A stretch of 64,000 nucleotides of DNA from Cryphonectria parasitica EP155 (taxonomy: Eukaryota > Ascomycota > Sordariomycetes > Diaporthales > Cryphonectriaceae). The translations under genes and the position numbers were made by a program. The stretch is taken from positions 1,020,068 through 1,084,067 of the forward strand of contig NW_024468910.1 of assembly GCF_011745365.1 (NCBI RefSeq). Reading direction: 5' to 3'. Below the pieces are notes generated by a model. It was not told the DNA's origin. It saw only the letters and a list, made by a program, of their open reading frames with translations, and did no database searches. The number at the start of each line of letters is the position of its first letter. Position 1 is the first letter of the stretch. This document shows, one piece after another, positions 33,720 through 43,740 of this stretch.

Positions 33720-34181
33720 GCAAATGTTTCGAAAAGCTTACAGCATAACCAGTCTTGTCTCTTGATCAAGCCTCTTTGCTATTTCAAGCAAGAAGAATTA
33801 GAAGCAACATACCACATCTCACAGCCCAGCTATCGGATGCATTATCGTATAACTCAAAATGTAGATCTAGAGCAGCGATTCCGCCGCTTGCCACCAGAAG
33901 TGCAACACGAGATCCATAAGTTGATCACCGATCGTAATGAAGCCATAAGCACTCCATTGAAAGTATAGAACTTCAAGCTTGTAATGCTTGTAGAAGTTCC
34001 TGGAAGTTATATTATAGAAGCTTCTATAGCGAAACCATGCCGATGGAATCGTCGAAGAAAAATTTCCAGCCATACAACTGAATATCGTCTTCTTCTCCGT
34101 AAACAGGAAATAAAGCATACTCATATACCTTGGGTCTCATTCAACTGTTGGACACAAACATATATAAATAGAGGAAATTAG
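33720..34181 (+). pseudogene. Hypothetical protein gene fragment with an in-frame TAG
   Basis: One frame reads KPLCYFKQEELEATYHIS, YRITQNVDLEQRFRRLPPEV, QHEIHKLITDRNEAISTPLK, a TAG at about 33,966 (one C->T from CAG), then FKLVMLVEVPGSYIIEASIA and ends INRGN. The basic, helical stretch RFRRLPPEVQHEIHKLI is suggestive of a folded domain, but I recognise no family. Confidence 0.4.
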
Positions 34182-35280
34182 AATGTTTGAATCTATAACT
34201 TTTCTTTCTCTCAAAACAGCTGTAATCAACAACATTGTTTTTAAGCTTATCAAATCGATCCCCCTTCCTTTCCTTTTCCGTGTCTAATTAGCCCGCAGCC
34301 AGATAGAAAATCCCAACCCAATGCTTTATAATTACTGAGTTCCCAGCTAGCTCAATATAATATTCGGTAGGGAATAAGCTGTATAGTATATTGTAATATT
34401 GGCGCCAAAGCCAAAATACCTCGGTTTTGCTATACTTCAATGAAACAGAGTCTTCGTGATTAAGCTCTTATAATTATTGAGAAAGAATATACCAGCTCTG
34501 AATATCAAAAGTGATATAAATAGATACAATAGAACAGATGAAAGCTGTATGCCTGTATACCAAAAATATAAAACAGATAATGCTGCTAGTATATATCAGA
34601 GTCAATATATCATTTTGAATAACTATATAAGTATCTTAGCAGCAGCTTGAAACTCAGAATTTTTCATAGAGTCTTAAAGAGTTCTGAAAGTTAGCTTGCT
34701 TATATATAAGACCAGAGGTAGCTGCTAGAGAGATTAAAGTTCAGATCTAGCTGTTGCAAAGCTTGCACTAAAATTAGAATGCCAGCTGGCCAGCTGAAGC
34801 TGGCTGCAGATAGGGCTAATTCCAGATGAATGTTAAAAATAGCACCTGCAGCATCCCCAGCGATTTCAGCTGAGACTTCTGCTGGCTACCAAGCAGAGCT
34901 GCTATGCTTCTCCGAAGACATTATTTTGATGTATTTTAAGTGGGGAACAAGCAATACCTTAGATTAGATGAATTCTAGCAATAATGTTATTCATATTCAC
35001 TAATGCTTATAATATAAGCAACAAACTAGCTAGAACTATATATAGAAGAATAGATTGATCAATGTGGAAATTGAGTGAATAGCTGTTGCAATGCAAGCAT
35101 TTACTATTTAGGATATTAAAACAGTTGCCTATCGAAACTTTATCTTATCGATACTTCAGCATTTATTCGATGCTGAGCATCGTGGTACTCATGCTTCTGG
35201 AATTCCGAATCCAAGTCTAACGATTCCGCTTGTATTTCGAAACCTTAATCTTTCCGAGAATTGCAGGTAATCCCAACCCT
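34182..35280. other. AT-rich interval, nothing recognised
   Basis: TpA-rich sequence with stops in all frames and no repeat that I can match elsewhere in the window. Confidence 0.45.
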
Positions 35281-35576
35281 TTGACTAGCGTTAACGTTTG
35301 GAAATTACTTGCACAGTTTGTAGTTATGCATTCTCGAGCGTAAGAGGTTGTAAATCCATCTTGAACTGCTGCTGCTCAATCCAATCTAGTAGAATTTCGT
35401 GCTATCGTTGAGTTTGTTCAGAATACTTCAAGCGTTTCCGAATAGCGATTCCATTCTAATATATGCTTCTGAATTCTTTAATATCTATATTATCAGCTTT
35501 CTTCTGAGTAATATCCAAGTCTTCTCTGAACTTATTTTGCTTTTTTATTAATTCTTTATAATATCGAAGATAATAG
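35281..35576 (-). pseudogene. Decayed hypothetical gene interrupted by the 12.3-kb element
   Basis: Minus-strand reading YYLRYYKELIKKQNKFREDL, DITQKKADNIDIKEFRSIY, then NGIAIRKRLKYSEQTQR with transition-type stops. It is charged and helical. The family C element begins at 35,577 and its other flank resumes at 47,883. The family is unknown. Confidence 0.3.
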
Positions 35577-35895
35577 TGAACCAGAACTAGGGCGCCGTCG
35601 CCCTCGAAAGAAAGAGGGACAAACAGCTGCCGAAGCAATGGGCAAGGGCTCATGCAACCCAAGCGTGCCTGTACAGATGAGGACAGCAAACTAAGGCCAC
35701 ACGGGCGCAAGAACAGGGTGAAAAACCTGTCTTAGACCTGTCCAAAGGGTTCAAAATTGAAAAGAAGAGAAAGGATGCTTGATTGTTGCTTATAGCTAAA
35801 GAATTTGAAAAGTGGGTGGTATCCTTTATATGTATGAGGACCCTTGACCCACTGTACTCCACGTCCCACGGACTACCACCCTGGCCACCACAACA
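35577..35895 (-). repeat. 3' LTR, family C (319 bp)
   Basis: Plus-strand TGAACCAGAACTAGGG...CCACCACAACA. It pairs with 47,564-47,882. ATAG precedes it. Confidence 0.97.
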
Positions 35896-35896
35896 G

Positions 35897-35910
35897 TCCT
35901 CCCCCAGCAA
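35897..35910 (-). promoter_or_regulatory. Polypurine tract, family C
   Basis: Minus-strand TTGCTGGGGGAGGA one base from the 3' LTR, in the expected place for plus-strand DNA priming. An exact 14-bp copy lies at 39,860-39,873. Confidence 0.75.
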
Positions 35911-36145
35911 CTTTCTTCCAAAGTTGCGACAAGTCCAATGGTGTGCCAGGTCTGATCAGAGGGAGATGAAGTAAAGAAATAAAGAATTCATCGCAAACTG
36001 CCAAAGGAAACACTGCAAACCGAACCATCCCCCCAATTCAACCCTCATGCCTCTCCCTATCGCTTGAGCCATCATTCAAATCAACGCAGGAGTATCAGTA
36101 TCCATCTTCAGTCCATTCGTAACACGGGCACGACCTGGACAGATC

Positions 36146-37810
36146 CTAACGCTGACCTCTTCTCTGTCCCCGTCTGCTCTCAAACTCTGCTCGAGCAGCA
36201 GCAGCAGCAGCAGTTCTCTCCTGATTCTGCATTCTCACTCGACGGATCCTTTCGCAGTCCGCTTCATACATATCCATCTTGATAGCATGATCGAACCCTG
36301 TCCAGTTCGGAGAACCCACTGAGGGCCTGATAGGGTTAAGGCTATGAAGCTCATTCCATAGAGGCACACGAGGCTCCTGAGGTCTATCAGGAAAACTGGG
36401 AGGCATGATGTTGCTGCTTCTCAGTCTCTGATGCAATGGGGCTTCAGTAGCACGTCCAGGCCTAGCTGTTTGCTGCATTGACAGGTTGATTGTCGGTCCT
36501 GGACCGACAGGCGTTCCTCGAGGTGAAGAGGAGTAAGGATCGGTAGGAGTTCCGGATGGGAGTCGACTTAACTCTGAGCTGATACTACGTCCTCTTGATG
36601 AACGCAAGATCGGGCCAGCTGGAGCTGTGCTCTCTCGGGACTGTTGTCTTGACGGAACTAGGCTGGGTGCCCTACTCGCTCTGAAATCCTCCAGGGCAAA
36701 GGCTGATATGTCCCTCCTCATCCTGTCGAGATCGCCTTCAATAGACAGTTCAGGCAAGTCTGCAACTCCTCCCACGAAGAAGGTAACATTCGGCTTGTAG
36801 GTTATGTTCAGTACCCTACCGGCTTCCACTTGTACAGCCTTGTATTCTTGAAGTGAGGCACTCCTTCTTAATGGCCGATCAGGATATCGCGTATAGTTGC
36901 TGTGTCCCAGCTCATAGGAGAAGGCCTGGCAGTGCAGGCTTGTCATAGCCATCTCCGCACCCCATTCTTCCACATTTTGTGCAGTTTCTCTATGGTTAAG
37001 ATAGAGAGCTTGCCTCCAGTCTGGACAGCCACTAGGTGATTGGTAGAAATCAGTAGATTCCAGGATTCGAAGGCGAAACAGTTCGATTGCATAGAGCAGA
37101 GCTGCATTCGAATCGTTATCCAGCGGCGTAGTTGGAACATTCTCGAAATCCCAATCCCGATTGGCTCCAGCACTCCTGAGCTGACTGTTCAGATAGTGCT
37201 TGCTTGCATGAGCCAGTAGGGTATCGCCGGATTTGTGCACAGCGATGTAAAATCCTTTTTCAGTCTTCATATCGAGCCAAGACAGAGCACAAGCTGAAGT
37301 CGCTGTATTGACTGAGAGGAGAACCCATAGGCGCCTCTGTCTAGCCTCATGTCTGGGCAGATCCTGTTTATTGAGAATATCAGGAGAGCCAGGTGGATGG
37401 GCTATCGATGGAACACGAAGGCATCCCATCAAGAATACGTCTTGTTGATTGTACTGAGCGTAATGACGAAAGGCAGCCACAGCGTGCTGCGGACCAATAT
37501 CTTGAGGGACTCCTGCATCTAAGAATCCGACCAGATCATAGATATCGAGAAGGTGTCTGGAAGGATTGGCGCCGAAGATCGTGGGCAAGTACGACTTGCG
37601 AGGGGGTAACCCTGGGAAGTACTTCTCGACGAGTCCTGCTGCCAGATGATTTTCTTCGTCCCTTAGACTGAAGTAGGGCGGACGACTCTTGATCACTTCA
37701 GTTGGGTACGGCGCTCTGGGAAAGACAGTCCGAAAGCAGTAGGCCTTGGTCATCCAGTCCCCTCGGCTATGCTGGACAGGTGGGAACAGAGAGTACTTGA
37801 ATTCGGCCAT
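36146..37810 (-). CDS. Passenger gene 1: 554-aa protein of unknown function, in pol orientation
   Basis: Intronless 555-codon frame with a good start context (CAGCAGCAATGGCC) after a CT-rich leader. Residues 1-330 look globular (for example KSYLPTIFGANPSRHLLDIY; RRLWVLLSVNTATSACALSW). Residues 370-480 are Ser/Pro/Arg-rich and disordered, and the end is Ala/Arg-rich (AAAAAARAEFESRRGQRRGQ). The order W-L-L-S-V-N, LD, then PLDNDSNAALLYAIELF faintly resembles a Ulp1/C48 SUMO-protease fold, but the catalytic His and Cys positions are not conserved. I offer that only as a hypothesis. It lies between the passenger gene on the opposite strand (divergent, start codons 617 bp apart) and the 3' LTR. The absence of introns fits repeated passage through spliced element RNA. 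Confidence 0.8.
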   Translation of the reverse strand: MAEFKYSLFPPVQHSRGDWMTKAYCFRTVFPRAPYPTEVIKSRPPYFSLRDEENHLAAGLVEKYFPGLPPRKSYLPTIFGANPSRHLLDIYDLVGFLDAGVPQDIGPQHAVAAFRHYAQYNQQDVFLMGCLRVPSIAHPPGSPDILNKQDLPRHEARQRRLWVLLSVNTATSACALSWLDMKTEKGFYIAVHKSGDTLLAHASKHYLNSQLRSAGANRDWDFENVPTTPLDNDSNAALLYAIELFRLRILESTDFYQSPSGCPDWRQALYLNHRETAQNVEEWGAEMAMTSLHCQAFSYELGHSNYTRYPDRPLRRSASLQEYKAVQVEAGRVLNITYKPNVTFFVGGVADLPELSIEGDLDRMRRDISAFALEDFRASRAPSLVPSRQQSRESTAPAGPILRSSRGRSISSELSRLPSGTPTDPYSSSPRGTPVGPGPTINLSMQQTARPGRATEAPLHQRLRSSNIMPPSFPDRPQEPRVPLWNELHSLNPIRPSVGSPNWTGFDHAIKMDMYEADCERIRRVRMQNQERTAAAAAARAEFESRRGQRRGQR

Positions 37811-38427
37811 TGCTGCTGAGTCGAAAGGAAAGTGAAAAGGGAAGAACGGCTTTGTCGGAAGGTGGGCAATTGCGAGAGGGGTTTGCGAAGGTGTAAAGTC
37901 AAGGGACCGAGAGGGTGTTGACTGAGGAAGAAAGGTAGAGAAGAATGCAGCTTCAGCCTGAGGATCTGTCGAGGAAGGTGATGTTATGTAAGCAGAGCAG
38001 TTGACAATTTGCTCTGATGTCGGTGTACAGGTCTGGGGCAGCGTTGACGAGGAAGAAAAAGGGTGTGTGTATGCTCGAGAAAGGTGGTTGTGAAGAGGTT
38101 GAAGGAGGAAGAAGAATAGCTGGCTGCGAGTGTGGATGGAATGGCCAATTTATCTTGTCTGGCAACTACCCAAGTGATTCACTGCTTTCCGTTTGTCACA
38201 AGGCAAACAGCTTCACCCTTGGCCAGGTAGGAGCTGTCCAGCAACAGACTGGATAGAAGGTGTGGTGACTCAGTTGGGTGTGTTTGTTACCCATTGCCAT
38301 CTCATCAATCTTCAGCAAACTGTTCAACAATCTCTCCCTCAGTTCACCTTGCCTTTCAATTCATCCTTCGCACAACAACTTCTCCTTCTGTCAACCTTCC
38401 CTTGCCCAGCTCTGCAACACACTCAAG
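37811..38427. promoter_or_regulatory. Divergent promoter region between the two passenger genes
   Basis: 617 bp between opposite start codons. Each flank has a fungal-type pyrimidine-rich leader (CTTCCCTTTTCACTTTCC toward 37,810; CTCCCTCAGTTCACC and CTTCTCCTTCTGTC toward 38,428). This suggests that the genes have their own bidirectional promoter rather than relying on the LTR. I see no clear TATA box. Confidence 0.5.
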
Positions 38428-39662
38428 ATGTCTCGAATCGTCACCGACGCTGTTTTCTCTTCGCGGGTAAACACCGCTCCTCAAGAGGTTGACAAGGTCT
38501 GGATCTGGTTTTCTTCTTCGGTTCCTCCTCCTCAGGGCAGCAACTACCACTGGCTCAAGGATGTCCATGTCGACTTCCTTGACGTTACAGACTTCAACAC
38601 CATCAAGGGAGACCTTGGCTTGACATACGCTTCTTGGGATATCCAAGGCGATATCATGTTTTGGAACAACTCACTGCCAAGCCCTGGCTTTGCTGCTCAT
38701 TTCGCAAGGCTGGACAATAAGGATTCTATCAAACTGAATCCTATTGTGGTGTGTAAAGCCGGTTGGAAGCCCTTTGGCGAGTACCTTACCCGCATCTTCT
38801 CCCGCCCTGAGCGAGTAAATTCCCTCCTCGTTCAGTCCTATGGTCGGCGTAACCTAGTCCCTTGCGATTGCTGCTCCCGTCGGTACGCCACTGCTTGCAT
38901 GCCTGTACAGGGGCAGCAGGTCAACGTCAACTGGCCTTTCCTAGAATGCATCTCAATGGAGGGCTTCTTCAATGGGAAGTGCGGCAACTGCATTTATCAT
39001 GCAGAGTCTGGGTGTGACTACACCAAAGACTTCCCTTGTGTCAAAGAGCGCAGTGCACGAGTAAGATTCCCATTCCGATGTCTTTGACCAGGTTTGAGCA
39101 CACACTAATCATTGTCCTTCTCGCAGCGTCGGCACTCGTTTTACCAACTCGGCCCTCGACGTGTAATCGAGATAGATTCTCAAGTCAACTCCAATGCCGA
39201 CGTCGAGCGTATTGTCAAAGCTCAATACAAGCTCATGCGGGATAAAGGTATTGCGCATAACCAGATCAAATGGGTTCCTCTTGTGCCAAGGAAGTGGTAC
39301 CCACAGGATACTGTGAGTCTCATAATCAACTATGATTGCGATGCTCAAGAAGACCATTGCTAACTTTATCTGCACAGATCGGCAAGAAGAGTACTGCTCC
39401 TTCTGCTCCCAAGAAGGGAGTATCTGGGTCTGGGCAGGCAGCTCCACGACCTGTATCTCGTGGCAAGGATAAAGGCAAGGGCAAGGCTGTAGTAGGATCT
39501 CGTGTCGAGAAACGAGCCAAGTCCGTTCAATCTCAAGGTTCTTCCTCTGTTTTTGACGACGATTCTTCAGCGGATGATACGGATGACATGGATCTGGACA
39601 GGACGAGGAGAGAGCCATCGGATGACATTTACGGGTATTCCGGTGATGAGGATGATGTGTAA
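38428..39662 (+). CDS. Passenger gene 2: spliced antisense gene, 367-aa protein with paired C-x2-C-x7-C motifs
   Basis: Exons 38,428-39,060, 39,127-39,312 and 39,378-39,662. Intron 1 (66 bp) is GTAAGA...CACTAATC...CGCAG, and intron 2 (65 bp) is GTGAGT...GCTAAC...GCACAG. Exon lengths 633, 186 and 285 are all multiples of three. The start context is CTCAAGATGTC. Residues 1-145 are globular (VWIWFSSSVPPPQGSNYHWL). C146-x2-C149-x7-C157 and C185-x2-C188-x7-C196 (KCGNCIYHAESGCDY) form a probable zinc-binding module reminiscent of Zn2Cys6 or the fungal DUF3716 cysteine pattern. Residues 275-367 are Lys/Ser- then Asp-rich and disordered (SGDEDDV end). It is convergent with pol (stop at 39,949). The orientation explains why introns survive retrotransposition. 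Function unknown, perhaps chromatin or nucleic-acid binding. Confidence 0.85.
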
Positions 39663-39859
39663 AAGTAAGGGGTTTCCATAGGTTGCAGTGTTTCTTCGGC
39701 GCTCTGCATTTTTCATGCGTTGCATTCCAATATACTGCAATTTTTGAACAACGAAAATGGCCTCAGAGCTGGTCAACATGCTCTGTGCCGGGTGCTTTGA
39801 AATTTTTAGGTGGGTTTACAGTGTTCTGTGGCGAGTGGTAGCAGACGACACTTCGTCCC

Positions 39860-39873
39860 TCCTCCCCCAGCAA
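39860..39873 (-). promoter_or_regulatory. Second polypurine-tract copy just downstream of pol
   Basis: Exact copy of the 14-bp TTGCTGGGGGAGGA (minus strand) that abuts the 3' LTR at 35,897. Its position right after the pol stop is where the 3' polypurine tract would lie if the passenger module were absent. Confidence 0.6.
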
Positions 39874-39948
39874 AACACACGAGATGGAATAGGAAAGACG
39901 AAAAGAAAACGTGTTTTGCGAACAAAAAGAAATATGGACAGAAAGAAA

Positions 39949-42900
39949 TCAACCTCCCCCACGAGCTAGGAACGCTGATTTAGTTGGGATTGGTATAAAC
40001 ATCCCACTTCTATCTGCTTTCTCCTGTTCTCGCCTCTCCTTCTCTGCTGCCCGTGTGAAATGTTCACCGTCACCAACTCCATTTCCATCCTCAGCATCAT
40101 CATCCGCTTCAGTTGCTAGATTGACAGTCTCTGGATCAGGACTGGTCTGGCCAGGCGTGGGGTCGTGCTCGATGATGTCTGGAACCCAGAATGTGGCGTC
40201 GTCGCTTGAATCTGCTTCCTGAACTTCGAGGATATTGTTGTCTGGTTCCCCCCGCCAGGGAGCTCTCATCGAATCCAGCTTTTCTGCCAATGGTTGGCCA
40301 GGTTGAAGCTCGACATCTTCTTCCCAGGGCATAGGCACCTCGGGTTCCCAAATGCCATCCATATTCCGCATGAACTTTTTGAGATTGGTAGCTGAATATG
40401 TGCCTTTTAGCAGAACTCCGTCTGTGGTCTTGAGCTCATAAGCATGTTTGTCTAGGACCTGAGCAATCAGGTATGGACCCTTCCACTTATAAGAGATCTT
40501 GGCATTGCGCGAGTGGCTCATTTTCCGGACGTGGTCATAGACAAGCACGAGATCTCCGACACTCAGTCGAGATTTTCGTACCAGACCCTGCGTTTGACTT
40601 TTGGCTGCGATCTTTTGACGGTATGCCTGAACAGCTTCAATTGCCTTCTGCACATCATCTTCCTTGGCTGCGATCATCCTCAACCGCATTTCAAACGCTT
40701 CCTGAGGGGATTGGTCTTCGGTCCATGTAAGAACTCTCCACGTCGGGATTTCAGTTTCAATTGGGATAAGCGGCTCCCAACCGAAAATCAAATAGAAGGG
40801 GCTGTATCCATGCGACTGGCGGATCGTAGTCCTTTCAGCGAAGAGTGCGAGTCTCAAGTACTGCCTCCATCTCCAGGGTTGAGCATCAGCTAGCTTAGCA
40901 AGGGCACTTGCTAAGGAAAGATGACCAGCTTCTACTTGTCCTTGGGCATGGGGATTGTAACTGGAGACCTGGACAAGCAGGATCCCAAGAGCTCTGATGG
41001 TCTTGGCCATCTCAGCCTTGTTTTCTGGTCCTCCGTCAACAGTAATTTTGAGAGGGCACCCGAACACAAGAATGATCTCTTCCAAAATGAACTTCCTCAT
41101 TTCCGCAGCTGTAGCTTTCTTGAGGGGTCTTGCAAGCACATAGCCGGTCAGGTCACAGCGAGCCTCCGCAAGGTATCTGTAACCGCCATCCTCGGCCATG
41201 TGTTGAATGTCGATGCTGATCCTCGTGAAGGGTTGACTTGGAAGGGTCGGGATCACTCCTTCCTTCCACATCTTTGGATCGAACTTTGCACACTTCTCGC
41301 AACCCGAGACAGCATTGGCCACATCTGTCCAGAGACCTCTCCAGTAGTAGAGTTGCTTGACACGAGCTACCGTAGAGTCTCGACCTCGATGTCCAAACTT
41401 GGCATGACATTCTCTGATGATTCGGCGACGAAGATCAGGATCATCTACTACCCGTCGGCGTGGGAGTTTCGCACCAGCGCGGCGCCACAGAGCCTGGTCA
41501 AGTACTTGATGCTTTAATGCCTCTACCATGAAGTTCTTGCGATCCCTCTTGGAGAGTTTTGGTGGAATGATCCCGTGGCATAAGAACTCTGCATACCGTT
41601 TCGACTGTTCCGTCCACTGAAGAGTTGGATTTAGCAGTGGTACTAGGTCAGCTCCATCTGAGTTCACGCTGTTAAGCTGAGCATCACACCAGTCCTCAAC
41701 ATTGCCATCTTCGTCTTCCTTAGGTGGCGTTGAGTATGGAGGTCGAGAAAGGGCATCAGCCACAGGATTCTTTGACCCGGGAATGTGTTTGACAGTGAAG
41801 TCAAACATCTTGATCACTGCCACCCATCTGTTCAGGAGAGCACCGGGTATGTCGTTCATTCCTCCATTGAGTTGGTCCACCAGAACGCGAGCATCGGTTT
41901 CCAGAATGAAATGGCAACCATAGAGATGCCGCCGAAGAGACCGTAGGGCACAGAGGACAGCGCGACACTCCCTCTTGGTAGCATCGTACTTCTGTGCTGC
42001 AACTGTCCAGGTTCCGCTAACGAAACGTGCTGGCTTTCGTTTATCCTCTACCACCTGCATCAGTGCGGCGCCCCAGCCCAACAGGCTTGCATCCACCATA
42101 AGAACGATCTCCCCAGCATCAGTGCTGTAATCAATTGAAATGATGACTGGACGAGACGTGAGCGTCCGGACAAGTGTGGCAACAGCTTCTTTCTGTTCCT
42201 TCTCCCACCTCCACGCAGCACCTTTCTTGAGAAGATCGTAGAGTGGTCGGGCAATGATTGCGAAGTTCCAAATCCAAGCTGCATAATAGACGACCAGTCC
42301 GATGAAAGAGCGGACGTCCTTGATGTCCTTGCATTCTGTCCAGGCCAGAAGCTTTTCCACCTTCCTGTCCTGAGGTTGTCGTCCGCTGGAACCGACGACA
42401 TAACCAACCATATCGACTTTCACTCGGCACCATTCTGACTTGAATGCTGAGATTGTGGCTCCAGCCAGCTCTGCATTTACAAGAACCTTGTCGAGGTTTC
42501 CGATGTGCTCAGCAATGTACCTACGCACTCCGGGAAGGCTCGGAACCTCTTCATCCCCATAGGTTGTTGTGGGACCACGAACAGGAATGTCGTCGAGGAA
42601 AGGCTGGCATATATGAGGAATAAGATCATACAGAAGTCTGACCATTATCCTCATAAACTGAGCAACAGAGTTGGTAGCACCCTGGGGTAGAGTACACATC
42701 CTGAACAGGCCTAAGGGCGTTGAGAAGGTCGTCATATCCCTGCTGTTAGGATGCAGTCGCACTTGGTCGTACCCGGAAAAGAAGTCGAGCAGTGAAAGAA
42801 CCTTGCACATGGCGAACTCCTCCGAGAATTCATCTGAGGCAGGCGGCATGAAGGCATCTTTGAGGCTGTGCTTGTTGTACTTTTGAGCGTCATTGATCAG

Positions 42901-43740
42901 GCGTAAGCCACCATCCTTTTTGACAACAAGAAACCAGTTGTTTCTGTATGATGCATGGCTTTCCTCAATGATCTCCCGCCTGATACGTTGTTTCAGGAGC
43001 TCCATCAGCTTTGGCCTGAGAGCATTGGGGATTGGAATGTGCCTCGCTTGAAAGACCTCGTGGGGTACGGTTCTGATTTCTTGCAAGGGAGCCACTTCCT
43101 CAATGATCTTTCCAATCTCAGTAAAGTCCCACGCAAGGGCTTTGATCCTGTTTCTCAACATGTGTTTGAACATTTCCTTCTCAGCCTCAGAAAACCCTTC
43201 ACAGTTTTTCTCTTGCATGGCAGCCCACCGGTCAGGTCTCAGGCGCTGATCAGGATCCAGATCGCTGAACTTGGGTTCAATCCACTCATCATACTTGGTA
43301 GGCTTTGTGGATCGCTGAGCTCGTCTCATCTCCTCAACCTTGGCAGGCTTCCACCCGATCGTCCCTTCCGGTACTGAACCATCAGGCTGGGAATCATTAA
43401 TTGGCTTGACCTTCTTGTCTTTGGGCTTGTAAAGAGTGTTGACCAGGCCTAAGACATCTTTTCTTTCCTTCCCCACACAACGTGGCTGGCGTGAATGGCG
43501 CTGGCTGCTGTGCATTCCACACAGGCAAGACCCTCGGGTCGCTCCTTCCTCATTCACCATGGAGCAACCCTCCTTCAACTTCCTCCCCATCAGTTCCACC
43601 GTTAACTCGTTCACAACAGCCGCAATGTCTCGTTCAGGTATGGACATCACAGCTGTATCTCCCTCCTCCAACAACACCCACTCTGGGACGACTTCTCCGC
43701 TGACAGCCCTGCGTCCCTCAGGGTGGCTGCCAGCACTCAG
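39949..43740 (-). CDS. pol: Pol polyprotein (RT-RNase H-integrase), family C, expressed by -1 frameshift
   Basis: About 1,260 codons, open without interruption, entered from the gag frame at 43,740-43,746. No ATG near the start is needed. Counting from the Met-like LLEEGDTAV residue: RT about 140-420, with VVKKDGGLRLI, LPQGATNS and the catalytic FLDD near 360; RNase H about 510-640, with VDAS, TKRECRAVL and ETDARVLV; the integrase zinc module is H...H...CEKC near 756-796; the core is Asp near 822, Asp near 880 (TVDGGPE) and Glu about 34 residues later (GQVEAGH). A GPY/F-type module (KWKGPYLI) follows. The C-terminus is an acidic ~150-residue tail with no chromodomain. It should be enzymatically competent by motif content. 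Confidence 0.95.
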   Translation of the reverse strand: MSAGSHPEGRRAVSGEVVPEWVLLEEGDTAVMSIPERDIAAVVNELTVELMGRKLKEGCSMVNEEGATRGSCLCGMHSSQRHSRQPRCVGKERKDVLGLVNTLYKPKDKKVKPINDSQPDGSVPEGTIGWKPAKVEEMRRAQRSTKPTKYDEWIEPKFSDLDPDQRLRPDRWAAMQEKNCEGFSEAEKEMFKHMLRNRIKALAWDFTEIGKIIEEVAPLQEIRTVPHEVFQARHIPIPNALRPKLMELLKQRIRREIIEESHASYRNNWFLVVKKDGGLRLINDAQKYNKHSLKDAFMPPASDEFSEEFAMCKVLSLLDFFSGYDQVRLHPNSRDMTTFSTPLGLFRMCTLPQGATNSVAQFMRIMVRLLYDLIPHICQPFLDDIPVRGPTTTYGDEEVPSLPGVRRYIAEHIGNLDKVLVNAELAGATISAFKSEWCRVKVDMVGYVVGSSGRQPQDRKVEKLLAWTECKDIKDVRSFIGLVVYYAAWIWNFAIIARPLYDLLKKGAAWRWEKEQKEAVATLVRTLTSRPVIISIDYSTDAGEIVLMVDASLLGWGAALMQVVEDKRKPARFVSGTWTVAAQKYDATKRECRAVLCALRSLRRHLYGCHFILETDARVLVDQLNGGMNDIPGALLNRWVAVIKMFDFTVKHIPGSKNPVADALSRPPYSTPPKEDEDGNVEDWCDAQLNSVNSDGADLVPLLNPTLQWTEQSKRYAEFLCHGIIPPKLSKRDRKNFMVEALKHQVLDQALWRRAGAKLPRRRVVDDPDLRRRIIRECHAKFGHRGRDSTVARVKQLYYWRGLWTDVANAVSGCEKCAKFDPKMWKEGVIPTLPSQPFTRISIDIQHMAEDGGYRYLAEARCDLTGYVLARPLKKATAAEMRKFILEEIILVFGCPLKITVDGGPENKAEMAKTIRALGILLVQVSSYNPHAQGQVEAGHLSLASALAKLADAQPWRWRQYLRLALFAERTTIRQSHGYSPFYLIFGWEPLIPIETEIPTWRVLTWTEDQSPQEAFEMRLRMIAAKEDDVQKAIEAVQAYRQKIAAKSQTQGLVRKSRLSVGDLVLVYDHVRKMSHSRNAKISYKWKGPYLIAQVLDKHAYELKTTDGVLLKGTYSATNLKKFMRNMDGIWEPEVPMPWEEDVELQPGQPLAEKLDSMRAPWRGEPDNNILEVQEADSSDDATFWVPDIIEHDPTPGQTSPDPETVNLATEADDDAEDGNGVGDGEHFTRAAEKERREQEKADRSGMFIPIPTKSAFLARGGG

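Noticed and set aside
35456..35910. Minus-strand frames running through the 3' LTR of family C (same peptide also at 47,637-47,849)
   Set aside because: The shared peptide is just the LTR sequence read in one frame, which is why it appears twice.
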